A stretch of DNA of 42,925 nucleotides from Pseudomonadota bacterium. Its GTDB lineage: Bacteria > Pseudomonadota > Alphaproteobacteria > Rhodospirillales > Rhodospirillaceae. The notes below the pieces were generated by a model. The model was not told the origin of the DNA. It did not search any database and worked only from the letters and a program-made list of their open reading frames with translations. The position numbers and the translations under genes are program-made. The stretch lies in the NCBI GenBank assembly GCA_023396465.1, contig JAEWWF010000386.1, positions 1 through 42,925 on the forward strand. Reading direction: 5' to 3'. Below, in pieces: positions 33,474 to 41,583 of the stretch. Within the stretch, counting starts at the first letter, position 1, and each line of letters begins with the position of its first letter.

Positions 33474-34859
33474 TCATCCGCCGCGTGCCACCCGCTCCAG
33501 CGCCGGGTCGCGACCGGCCGGAACCGTGCGCAGCAGCCACAGCCCGCCGAGCAGGAACACCAGGATGGTTGCCATGCCGACGCGCTGGCTGTCGGCCAGC
33601 GCCGTCGCCCAGGCCACCACCAGCGGGCCGAGGAAGGCCGTCACCTTGCCCGACACGGCATAGAGGCCGAACAGCTCGTTGCGCACCTCCGGCGGCGACA
33701 GGCGGGCCATGAGCGAGCGGCTGGAGGCCTGCACCGGCCCGAAGAACAGACCCATGGCCAGCGCCAGCGGCCAGAACAGCGCCACGTCCCGCACCACCAG
33801 GATGGAGGCGCCGAACACGCTCATGCCGATCAGGCCGATGGTGATGGTGCGCTTCGGTCCCATGCGGTCGTCTGTCCATCCGAACAGCACGGCGCCCAGG
33901 CCGGCGGAGACGTTCATGGCGATGCCGAAGACGATGATTTCGGAAAAGCTCATGCCGAAGGTGCCGGCGGCGTAGATGCCGCCGAAGGCGAACAGGGTGT
34001 TGAGGCCGTCGGTATAGATCATGTGGGCGAGCAGGAAGCGCGGCACCGGGCCGAACTGCTTCAGCGCCTTCAGGGTCGCCCACTGTTCCCGCACCGCCTT
34101 GCGCGCCACCTGCACGGCGCCGGCCGTGGCGGCGCGCGGCCGGTCGGGCACGAAGACGAACAGCGGCCAGGCGAACAGGGCATACCACGCCGCCACCAGC
34201 ACCACCGTCGCCCGCACCGGCTCCGCCTGCGCCGGGTCGAGGCCGAAGGGCGGCGGGTCGGCCTGCACGAAGACCTTGAGCGCGATCACCAGGCACAGCA
34301 GCCCGCCGGCATAGCCGAGCCCCCAGGCCCAGCCGGAAACGCGGCCCATGCGCTCCGGCCGGGTCACGTCGGGCAGCATGGCGTTGTAGAAGGCCATGCC
34401 CAGCTCGAAAGCGGCATTGGACAGCGCCACCAGCACCAGGGCATAGAGCATCCAGCTCGGGTCCGGGGCGGCGAACCACAGCAGGCCGGAGCAGGTGATG
34501 CACACCAGGGTGAAGCCGGCCAGCCACGGCTTGCGGCGCCCGGTCTGGTCGGCCACCGCCCCCAGCACCGGCGCCAGCAGGGCGATCAGCAGGCCGGAGG
34601 CGGCCATGGCGTGGCCCCAGGCGGTGGTGGCGACGATTTCGTCGGGGGCGATGCCGCGGGTGAAATAGGCGGCAAAGACGAAGGTGGCGATGACGGTCGG
34701 GTAGGCCGAATTGGCCCAGTCATACAGGCACCACGCCACGGTGGCCGAGCGGCGGGGCGGCGTGGTCGTCGCGGGCGACGGAGGGCGGACAGTGGCGGGC
34801 TCAGGGTGGCTCGGCACGATGCGGCGGTCTCCGGGCATGGGCGGCGGGCGGGCGGGCAT
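33474..34859 (-). CDS. MFS permease of the UMF1 (Atg22-like) family
   Basis: The 461-residue protein has about twelve membrane spans and the family start WCLYDWANSAYPTVIATFVFAAYFTRGI, followed by LAPVLGAVADQTGRRKPWL, an MFS motif-A-like loop, and a second such loop, FGWTDDRMGPKRTITIG, between the two halves. UMF1 transporters may export amino acids or other small molecules; the substrate here is unknown. The first 45 residues are Pro/Arg-rich and the start is unclear: ATG at 34859 (used), GTG at 34889 and ATG at 34838 are all possible and none has a strong Shine-Dalgarno. Confidence 0.88.
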   Translation of the reverse strand: MPARPPPMPGDRRIVPSHPEPATVRPPSPATTTPPRRSATVAWCLYDWANSAYPTVIATFVFAAYFTRGIAPDEIVATTAWGHAMAASGLLIALLAPVLGAVADQTGRRKPWLAGFTLVCITCSGLLWFAAPDPSWMLYALVLVALSNAAFELGMAFYNAMLPDVTRPERMGRVSGWAWGLGYAGGLLCLVIALKVFVQADPPPFGLDPAQAEPVRATVVLVAAWYALFAWPLFVFVPDRPRAATAGAVQVARKAVREQWATLKALKQFGPVPRFLLAHMIYTDGLNTLFAFGGIYAAGTFGMSFSEIIVFGIAMNVSAGLGAVLFGWTDDRMGPKRTITIGLIGMSVFGASILVVRDVALFWPLALAMGLFFGPVQASSRSLMARLSPPEVRNELFGLYAVSGKVTAFLGPLVVAWATALADSQRVGMATILVFLLGGLWLLRTVPAGRDPALERVARGG

Positions 34860-34910
34860 GGGGTGGCAGCATACGGCCTCGAACCCCACGGCGCCACCGT
34901 CAGGCGGTCA

Positions 34911-35987
34911 TCAGCGGTCGTCGGCGAGCGGCGAGGGGAGCGGCTGGGGCGGGGTGGCGGCCTCGGTGACGGTGGAGGTTCGGGCCGGCGCCAGCGGGTG
35001 CCAGGGCCGCACCACGATGCGGCGGCCGATGAAGGCCGATAGGCTCCAGGTGAGGGCGCGCAGGATGGTCAGCGTCGACACCCTGCGCTGGCGCTGGAGG
35101 CTGCGGCGGGCGGTCCAGCAAGGGCCACAATCCACCAGACCGTGATAGAGCGCCCGCAGACCCGGCAGGCGGCGGCGCAGCATCAGGCCGCGCACTTCCA
35201 GCAGCAGGCACCCGAGGGTTTGCCCAAGCACCACCAGCGGCAGCAGCACGGTCGGCATGCATTTGAGCGCCATCCACCAGGCATTGCGGTAGCCGTAGAA
35301 CAGCGAGAACTCGGAATGCCGTCCGGTCACCCCCGAACTGATATGGCGCACCACCGACCGCCCCGACTGATAGCAGCGTCCGCCCAGCAGGCGGATGCGG
35401 AAGGCCAGATCGACATCCTCGCAGTAGCAGAAGAAGCATTCGTCGAAGCCGCCCACCGCCTCGAACATGACGCGGTCGTAGAGCGCGGCGGCGGCGCAGG
35501 GGCCGAACACTTCGCCGGACGGATGCTCGGGCCGCGCCGGCTTGCGGAAGCCGCCGCGCCAGGGCAGCCCGAAGGGCGAGACGTTGTCGCCGGTGCCGTC
35601 ATAGCGGGTGACGCCATCCGATTCGTCATCGAGCAGCAGCGTCGACCCCACCATGGCGGCGCCGGGGTGGCTCTCGGCGTCGGCGATCAGCGTTTCGAGC
35701 CAGTCGGGGGCGGGGAAGGCGTCGGGGTTCAGGGTGACGATCCACGGGGTCGTCGCCCCTTCCGCCCCGCGGTTGTTGGCGGCGGCGAAACCGACGTTGT
35801 CGGCCAGGGGGATGACGCGGAACCGCGCGTCGTCGTGGGGGACGACAGCCAGCGATCCGTCGTGGGAATTGTTGTCGACCACCACCACCTCGAAATCGCC
35901 GCGCGTCTGGGCCTGCACGGCCTTCAGGCAGCGGTCGAGGTAGGCACCGGCATTGAAGTTGACGATGATGATACGGGCGGCGGTCAT
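34911..35987 (-). CDS. Family 2 glycosyltransferase
   Basis: The 358-residue GT-A enzyme begins RIIIVNFNAGAYLDRCL, carries the nucleotide-sugar residues VVVVDNNSHDGS, NVGFAAANNRGAEGATTPWIVTLNPDAFPAPDWLE, and an ED-type acceptor block CYCEDVDLAFRIRLLGG. A C-terminal hydrophobic or amphipathic stretch (LLPLVVLGQTLGCLLLE) may bind the membrane. It resembles rhamnosyltransferase-type GT2 enzymes of surface polysaccharide synthesis. I used ATG 35987, where homology begins; ATG 36089 overlaps the stop of the upstream M23 gene as ATGA and would add 34 unrelated-looking residues. Confidence 0.9.
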   Translation of the reverse strand: MTAARIIIVNFNAGAYLDRCLKAVQAQTRGDFEVVVVDNNSHDGSLAVVPHDDARFRVIPLADNVGFAAANNRGAEGATTPWIVTLNPDAFPAPDWLETLIADAESHPGAAMVGSTLLLDDESDGVTRYDGTGDNVSPFGLPWRGGFRKPARPEHPSGEVFGPCAAAALYDRVMFEAVGGFDECFFCYCEDVDLAFRIRLLGGRCYQSGRSVVRHISSGVTGRHSEFSLFYGYRNAWWMALKCMPTVLLPLVVLGQTLGCLLLEVRGLMLRRRLPGLRALYHGLVDCGPCWTARRSLQRQRRVSTLTILRALTWSLSAFIGRRIVVRPWHPLAPARTSTVTEAATPPQPLPSPLADDR

Positions 35988-36085
35988 GACCGCCCGAGAA
36001 TGCGGCAGGTGGTGTTGCAGCGCAAGGACAATGCCGGGCGGCTCGCCCTTTGATGGGGCGGTCTGCCGCGCGCTCCGGGACGCGG

Positions 36086-37093
36086 TCATGGCACCCGGAT
36101 GGTTCGCATGGCGGTCAGCGGCGCGCCACCGTCCACCGGCAGCAGGTTGACCTCAAGCCCGTAGTCTCCCGCCGCCCAGGCCGGCACCTTGCGGCGCAGG
36201 CCCCCGAAGCCGAACCATTGGGCATGATCGGACTCGATGGTCTGGGTATGGTCGAACACCCACTCGCCGTCGGCATCGCGGATGCGGAAGCGCACCCGGT
36301 CGCCCTTGCGGGGGGCCAGGACGTCGGCCCACACCACCAGCGCCGGGGCATCGGCGGCCAGCGTGTCGCCGTAGTCGCCGGCCCGGGCCGCCACCTTGTC
36401 GGCGGCCCCCGGGGCTGGTCCGATGACCGCCAGCCGTCGCGTCTCATAGGGCAGCGCTGCCTTCACCTCGGGCTGCCACAGGGCGGTGGCGTCGGCCTCG
36501 GGACCGCAGGTGCCATCGCGGCCGGTGCCGGTGAAGGGATCGACCGGCTTGCCGTCGCGGCGCACCGTCAGGTGGACGTGCGGATGCTCGGTCGATCCGG
36601 ACAGACCGATGCGTCCCAGTTCCTGGCCCCGCTCCACCTCCTGCCCCTGGGCGACGGCGATGGAGCCCTGGCGCAGGTGGCAATACTGGGTGTGCCAGCC
36701 GTTGCCGTGGTCGATGACGACGCCGTTGCCGCACTCCCGCCCGGCGATGGTTTTCGCGTCGATGCTGAGGATATTGACGTCGGCCATGCCGTCGCGCACC
36801 CCGAGCACCCGGCCCGGCGCCGCCGCCAGTACGCGCGTGGCGGCCGCCGCCGCCATGTCGGGCACGGCGAAATCGACGCCGTCGTGATCGCCGAGGGCGC
36901 GGGCGCCGCATCGGTAGTCGATGTTGCGCTCGCCGGGGTCGCGGTCCACCAGTTTGGAGATCCAACAGGTCCGGCCCGGTTCGCAGTCGGCTGGCAGTGA
37001 CAGGCGGATCTCCTCCGCCCGCGCGGCGATGGCGCTCATCCCGAGTGCCAGGGCGGCAAGGGCGGCGAGGGTGGGCAGGGTCGGGCGTGGCAT
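36086..37093 (-). CDS. Secreted M23-family metallopeptidase
   Basis: The 335-residue protein has a signal peptide (LAALAALALGMSAIAARA) and a LytM/M23 domain with zinc ligands His70 and Asp74 in HDGVDFAVP and His173 in EHPHVHL, plus His138 in YCHLRQG. This arrangement predicts an active endopeptidase, probably cutting peptidoglycan cross-links. A C-terminal beta-rich domain (residues about 215-335, FRIRDADGEWVFDH) follows. Four cysteine pairs around residues 37-62 and 120-137 could make disulphides. It precedes a GT2 gene and is divergent from another, in an envelope cluster. Confidence 0.9.
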   Translation of the reverse strand: MPRPTLPTLAALAALALGMSAIAARAEEIRLSLPADCEPGRTCWISKLVDRDPGERNIDYRCGARALGDHDGVDFAVPDMAAAAATRVLAAAPGRVLGVRDGMADVNILSIDAKTIAGRECGNGVVIDHGNGWHTQYCHLRQGSIAVAQGQEVERGQELGRIGLSGSTEHPHVHLTVRRDGKPVDPFTGTGRDGTCGPEADATALWQPEVKAALPYETRRLAVIGPAPGAADKVAARAGDYGDTLAADAPALVVWADVLAPRKGDRVRFRIRDADGEWVFDHTQTIESDHAQWFGFGGLRRKVPAWAAGDYGLEVNLLPVDGGAPLTAMRTIRVP

Positions 37094-37158
37094 GGGCGGG
37101 CTCTCCGGCTGGCACGGGCAGGATCAGTAAACGGAACGCGCACCGTCCGCGTCCAGTG

Positions 37159-37187
37159 TTGATCGCCGGCGGGCGGCGTGCTTTACA
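37159..37187 (+). promoter_or_regulatory. Candidate promoter for the plus-strand glycosyltransferase
   Basis: TTGATC (37159-37164) and TTTACA (37182-37187) are spaced 17 bp apart in the divergent gap, about 70 bp upstream of the ATG. The -10 is weak. Confidence 0.3.
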
Positions 37188-37258
37188 CGGGGCGCCCGTC
37201 GTTTCCGGTCGCGCCGCCCGCCGCCGCGCACCGCTTCCGTCAAGAAGGATCACCGGCC

Positions 37259-38086
37259 ATGGACGGCCTTGATGTCGGCATCGTCGTCTTCCGGCCGCAC
37301 CCGGACCTGCTGCGCCGTACCGTCGCCACCCTCTGCACCGCCGCCGCGCCCCTGCTCGCCGAGGGGCGGCCGGTGCGGTTGATCCTGATCGACAATGGCG
37401 ACGGCGGCGACCGGCCGCTGCTGGACGGGCTCGTGCAGCAGGCGCGGGCGGCCGGGCTGGGGGCCGAGGTTCTCGCCGGTCACGGCAACATCGGCTATGG
37501 CCGGGGCCACGATCTGGCGCTGCTGCGCGCCGGGGCGGCGCCCTGGCATCTGGTGCTGAACCCGGACGTGGAGGTGGACCCGGCGGCGCTTCAGGTCGGG
37601 CTTGCCTACCTGGAGGCGAACCCGCGGGTGGTGCTGGCGGCGCCACGGGCGGAGGACGAGACCGGCCGTTTCCAATATTTGTGCAAACGGCCGCCGGGGC
37701 TGGTGACGCTGGCCCTGCGCGGCTTCGCTCCGGCGCCGCTGCGGCGCCCGTTCCGCGCCCTGCTCGACCACTACGAACTGCGCGACCGCATTCGGCCGGG
37801 CACCGTCGATCCGGTGGCCGGCATCGCCATCGCCAGCGGCTGCTTCATGCTGCTGCGTGGCGACGCGGCGCGGTCGGTCGGCGGTTTCACCGACGCCTAC
37901 TTCCTCTATTTCGAGGACTTCGACCTGAGCCGCCGCCTCGCCCTGGTGGGGGAGGTGGTCTATCTGCCGACCATGCGCATCATCCACCACGGCGGCGGCG
38001 CCGGCCGCAAGGGATGGCGGCACCTGCGGCTGTTCGCGGCCTCGGCGGTCACCTACTTCCGCCGCTGGGGTTGGCGGCTGGTGTAA
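37259..38086 (+). CDS. Family 2 glycosyltransferase, rhamnosyltransferase-like
   Basis: The 275-residue enzyme shows the GT-A fold: DVGIVVFRPHPDLLRRTVATL at the start, LILIDNGDGG, HGNIGYGRGHDLAL, LVLNPDVEVDPAAL with the metal-binding Asp, and ASGCFMLLRGDAARSVGGFTDAYFLYFEDFDLSRRL as acceptor block, then IHHGGG. This pattern fits rhamnosyl or related transferases acting on lipid-linked sugars. The ATG at 37259 is preceded by AAGAAGGA. It lies divergent from the M23 gene and 176 bp ahead of a beta-glucosidase gene. Confidence 0.88.
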   Translation: MDGLDVGIVVFRPHPDLLRRTVATLCTAAAPLLAEGRPVRLILIDNGDGGDRPLLDGLVQQARAAGLGAEVLAGHGNIGYGRGHDLALLRAGAAPWHLVLNPDVEVDPAALQVGLAYLEANPRVVLAAPRAEDETGRFQYLCKRPPGLVTLALRGFAPAPLRRPFRALLDHYELRDRIRPGTVDPVAGIAIASGCFMLLRGDAARSVGGFTDAYFLYFEDFDLSRRLALVGEVVYLPTMRIIHHGGGAGRKGWRHLRLFAASAVTYFRRWGWRLV

Positions 38087-38262
38087 GGCGGTCTTTCCAC
38101 CCTTTCTCGTCTCTCACCCCCGCCCTTCGGCATAGGCCGGAGCCGCCCCTTGACCGCCGCCACGGCGGGCGTAAGGTGGTAGTGTCCTACCTCTGCCGGA
38201 TCGGGGCGGGCATCGGCGATGGCCGGTGCGGCGCCCGCCGGCGCCCGCCCGCGAGGCTCATC

Positions 38263-39627
38263 ATGACCGACATTCGTTCGCGTGCTCTCACCGCCGCCGG
38301 CTATCCGCGCGGCTTCAAATGGGGTGTCTCGACCTCCAGCTATCAGATCGAGGGCGGCCACGACGCCGACGGCCGCCTGCCGTCGATCTGGGATACCCGC
38401 TGCCGCATGCAGGGCAAGATCGCCAACGGCGACACCGGCGACGTCGCCTGCGATCACTACCACCGCTACCCCGAGGACATCGCGCTGATGAAGGGCCTCG
38501 GGCTCGACGTCTACCGCTTCTCGGTGGCGTGGCCGCGCATTCTGCCCAAGGGCAAGGGGCGGGTGAACGAGAAGGGCCTCGACTTCTACGACCGCCTCAT
38601 CGACGGCGTGCTGGAAGCCGGCATCGAGCCGTGGCTGTGCCTCTATCACTGGGATCTGCCGCAGGCGCTCGACGACCTGGGCGGCTGGCCGGCCCGCGAA
38701 TCCGCCGGGTGGTTCGCCGATTATGCCGCCGTCTGCTGCCGCCGCTACGGCGACCGGGTGAAGCACTGGGCGACCTTCAACGAATTCGCCGTCTTCACCC
38801 TGTTCGGCTATTGCATCGATTGGTCGGCCCCCGGTGTCACCGACCGCGAGGCGCATCTGAAGGCCATCCATCACGCCAACCTCGCCCACGGCATGGGCGT
38901 CGATGTCATCCGCGATCTGGTGCCCGGCGCCTCCATCGGCGCGGTGCATAACCGCCAGGTGGTGTGGCCGGAGAAGGACACCGACGCCGACCGCCGCGCC
39001 GCCGCGCTGCTCGATGCCCATTGGAACCGGGCTTTCCCCGACCCGCAGTTGCTCGGCCACTACCCCGACCTGATCGCCGAGACCATCGCGCCTTATGTGC
39101 AGCCCGGCGACATGGCGCAAATCTGCCGCCGCATCGACTGGTTCGGCCTTAATCATTACGGCCCCATCTTCGCCAAGGATGATCCCAACGCCACCTGGGG
39201 CTTCCACTGGGGCGCGGCGCCCGACGATGCCGACAAGTCGGACATCGGCTGGCCGATTTGGCCGGCCGCCTTCCGTGACGAGCTGATCGACCTGACCAAG
39301 ACCTACAAGCTGCCGATCTACGTCACCGAGAACGGCATGGGCGGCAACGACAAGGTGGACGACGCGGGCGAGGTCAACGACGCCACCCGCATCCGTTACC
39401 TGACCCTCTACACCGACGCCATGAAGGAGGCCATCGCCGCCGGGGCGGACGTGCGCGGCTATTATGTGTGGTCGTTGCTCGACAACTTTGAATGGGGCAC
39501 CGGCTATCAGAACCGCTTCGGTCTCGTGCATGTGGATTACGAGACGCTGAAGCGCACGCCGAAGGCGTCCTACGCCTGGTTCCGCGACACCATCGCGGCG
39601 GTGCGCAAGGCGGAGGCGGCGGTCTGA
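38263..39627 (+). CDS. GH1-family beta-glucosidase
   Basis: The 454-residue enzyme hydrolyses beta-glycosides by the retaining mechanism. Family features are FKWGVSTSSYQIEGG near the start, YRFSVAWPRILP, the acid/base Glu164 in TFNE, the nucleophile Glu346 in YVTENGMGG, and the substrate-binding YYVWSLLDNFEWGTGYQNRFGLVHVDY end. No signal peptide, so it acts in the cytoplasm. The ATG at 38263 follows GAGG. The frame is open far upstream through the neighbouring glycosyltransferase gene, but that is only a high-GC artefact. Confidence 0.95.
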   Translation: MTDIRSRALTAAGYPRGFKWGVSTSSYQIEGGHDADGRLPSIWDTRCRMQGKIANGDTGDVACDHYHRYPEDIALMKGLGLDVYRFSVAWPRILPKGKGRVNEKGLDFYDRLIDGVLEAGIEPWLCLYHWDLPQALDDLGGWPARESAGWFADYAAVCCRRYGDRVKHWATFNEFAVFTLFGYCIDWSAPGVTDREAHLKAIHHANLAHGMGVDVIRDLVPGASIGAVHNRQVVWPEKDTDADRRAAALLDAHWNRAFPDPQLLGHYPDLIAETIAPYVQPGDMAQICRRIDWFGLNHYGPIFAKDDPNATWGFHWGAAPDDADKSDIGWPIWPAAFRDELIDLTKTYKLPIYVTENGMGGNDKVDDAGEVNDATRIRYLTLYTDAMKEAIAAGADVRGYYVWSLLDNFEWGTGYQNRFGLVHVDYETLKRTPKASYAWFRDTIAAVRKAEAAV

Positions 39628-39646
39628 TCCGCCACCCGCGGGCCTG

Positions 39647-41497
39647 TCATTGCGCCGCCGGGTAAGCCACCGGCGGCGCCAGGTCCACTTCCCGCGCCGT
39701 CAGGGCGCCGTCGCAGGTGATCAGGGCCAGCTTGCGCCGATGGTAGTTGTCGAGCGCCTTGTGGTGGCCGATGGTGATGAGGGTCGCCTGTGGGAACTCG
39801 GTCAGCAGCAGGTGCATCATCTCCTGTTCGCCACGGGCGTCGAGGGCGTCGGTGGCTTCCTGGAGGAAGATCCAGGTCGGCCGGTGCAGCAGCAGGCGGG
39901 CGAAGCCCAGGCGCTGCTGTTCCGAGGCCGCCAGCACCTGCTCCCACGTCTCCACCTGATCGAGCCGTGGCACCAGATGGGCGAGCCCCGCCGCCGCCAG
40001 CGCCGTCTCCACCGCTCCCGGCGGTGTGGTGTCGGGATCGCCGGGATAGGTGACGGCGCCCCGCAGGGTGCCGAGCGGCAGATAGGGGCGCTGCGGCATG
40101 AAGAAAATGCCGTCGCCGGCCGGCAACTGCATCCGGCCGCTGCCCCACGGCCACAACCCCGCCACCACCTTGAACAGCTTCACCGCCGCGCCGGGATCGC
40201 CGGAGATCAGCACCCGGTCGCCGAGCGGGATACGGGCGGTCAGGTCGCACAGCACCGGGCGGCCGTCGGGATTGGTGACGGTCAGGCCCTCGAAGGCGAG
40301 GACCGTTTCGGGGCCTTCCTCCACCCGCACGCCTCCGGCGGCCATGGTCGGGGGCGCGGTGGGGTCGGAGGTGAGGGACGCGCGGTCACGCAGGCTTTCA
40401 AGGGCGTCGTGCAGGCTTTGCACACGCTCCACCGAGGCCCGCCATTCCGCCACCTTGGCCAGGTTGTCGATGGGCCACGACAGCGCCCCCACCATGTGCT
40501 GGAAGGCCTGCGCCGTCTGCATCAGCACGCCCAGGCTGATCTGCCCGGCCATGTAGCGCGGCGCCGCCACCAGCACCGGAAACGCCTGACTGAGCACCGA
40601 CCACACGGTGGTGAAGTAGAAGATGGAGCAGAGTGCTTGGGTTTGCCGGTCCCATGCCCGCCGCAGATCCTTCCACAGACTGTCGAGGTTGCGGCGTTCG
40701 TCGTCCTCGCCGTCCAGCAGGGCGATGGCGAGCGCGTTCTCGCGGGCATGGACGAGGCCGAAGCGGAAGTTGGCTTCGTAGGTCTGACGGCGGTTCACCG
40801 CCCGCACCAGCGGTCGCCCCAGCAGCAGGGCGACGGTGGTGCCGATGGCGGCATAGATCACCGCGATCCACACCAGATGACCCGGGATGTACAGTTCCAG
40901 GCCGCCGATGCTGACCCAGGGGGAGCCCGACAGCGTCCATAGGATTTGGGTGAAGCTGACCAGCATCAGGCCGGCGAACATCAGGGAATGGGCGAGGTCG
41001 ACGGCGTATTCGGTGGCGATGCGGATGTCCTCGGCGATGCGGCCGTCGGGGTTGTCGTGCTCGCCGGGCAGGAAGGTCACCAGGTAATGGCGGCCGTCGT
41101 GCATCCACGATCCCAGCAGCCGGCGGGTCAGCCACGCCCGCCAACTGACTTGCAGGTGGCGCTTGGCCCGCAGGTGGGCGACCGTGATCAGCACGTTGGC
41201 GAGGATGATCGCCGCCAACGCCCCCAGCAAGCCGCCAAACTGGCCCAACGCCTTCTGTTCCAGGGTGTCGAACAGGCGCTGCATCCAAACGTTGATGGCA
41301 ATGGGAACGACCACCTGGAACAGCGTCAGCACCACCACCAGGGCGGTGAGCGACAGCGCCCGCCAGCGGGTGTCGCCGCGCCAGTATCCCCCGGCGAGGC
41401 GGGTGAACCGCCGCACGAAGCCCGCAGTCCGCCGTCGTCGCGACGGCGGTGCCGTCGGCGCCGGACCCGCCGCCACCGCTCCCATTCTGTCCTGCAT
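39647..41497 (-). CDS. YddA/SbmA-like ABC transporter with degenerate ATPase motifs
   Basis: The 616-residue protein fuses an ABC_membrane_2-type membrane domain (about six spans in residues 45-330, with RLLGSWMHDGRHYLV and NPDGRIAEDIR) to a nucleotide-binding domain, as in YddA, BacA-related and peroxisomal ABC proteins. The ATPase part is abnormal. The Walker A region reads GDPGAAVKLF (433-442) with no GK[S/T]; the signature reads LAASEQQR (522-529) where LSxGEQQR is usual; Walker B reads WIFLQEATDALD with Gln546 in place of Asp. The Glu547 and the H-loop His are kept. Transport driven by its own ATP hydrolysis is therefore doubtful. Substrate unknown. Confidence 0.88.
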   Translation of the reverse strand: MQDRMGAVAAGPAPTAPPSRRRRTAGFVRRFTRLAGGYWRGDTRWRALSLTALVVVLTLFQVVVPIAINVWMQRLFDTLEQKALGQFGGLLGALAAIILANVLITVAHLRAKRHLQVSWRAWLTRRLLGSWMHDGRHYLVTFLPGEHDNPDGRIAEDIRIATEYAVDLAHSLMFAGLMLVSFTQILWTLSGSPWVSIGGLELYIPGHLVWIAVIYAAIGTTVALLLGRPLVRAVNRRQTYEANFRFGLVHARENALAIALLDGEDDERRNLDSLWKDLRRAWDRQTQALCSIFYFTTVWSVLSQAFPVLVAAPRYMAGQISLGVLMQTAQAFQHMVGALSWPIDNLAKVAEWRASVERVQSLHDALESLRDRASLTSDPTAPPTMAAGGVRVEEGPETVLAFEGLTVTNPDGRPVLCDLTARIPLGDRVLISGDPGAAVKLFKVVAGLWPWGSGRMQLPAGDGIFFMPQRPYLPLGTLRGAVTYPGDPDTTPPGAVETALAAAGLAHLVPRLDQVETWEQVLAASEQQRLGFARLLLHRPTWIFLQEATDALDARGEQEMMHLLLTEFPQATLITIGHHKALDNYHRRKLALITCDGALTAREVDLAPPVAYPAAQ

Positions 41498-41583
41498 CCC
41501 CCAACCCGGCCGCTCGCTGCGGTCCTTCTACCACGAACGGAGTATGGCGCCGCCGTGGCCGGCGGGGAAGGGGGCGCGTGCGG

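Noticed and set aside
37681..39627. Long N-terminal extension of the GH1 enzyme through the glycosyltransferase gene
   Set aside because: The extension has no homology and overlaps a clear GT2 gene; GAGG-ATG at 38263 gives a normal GH1 length.
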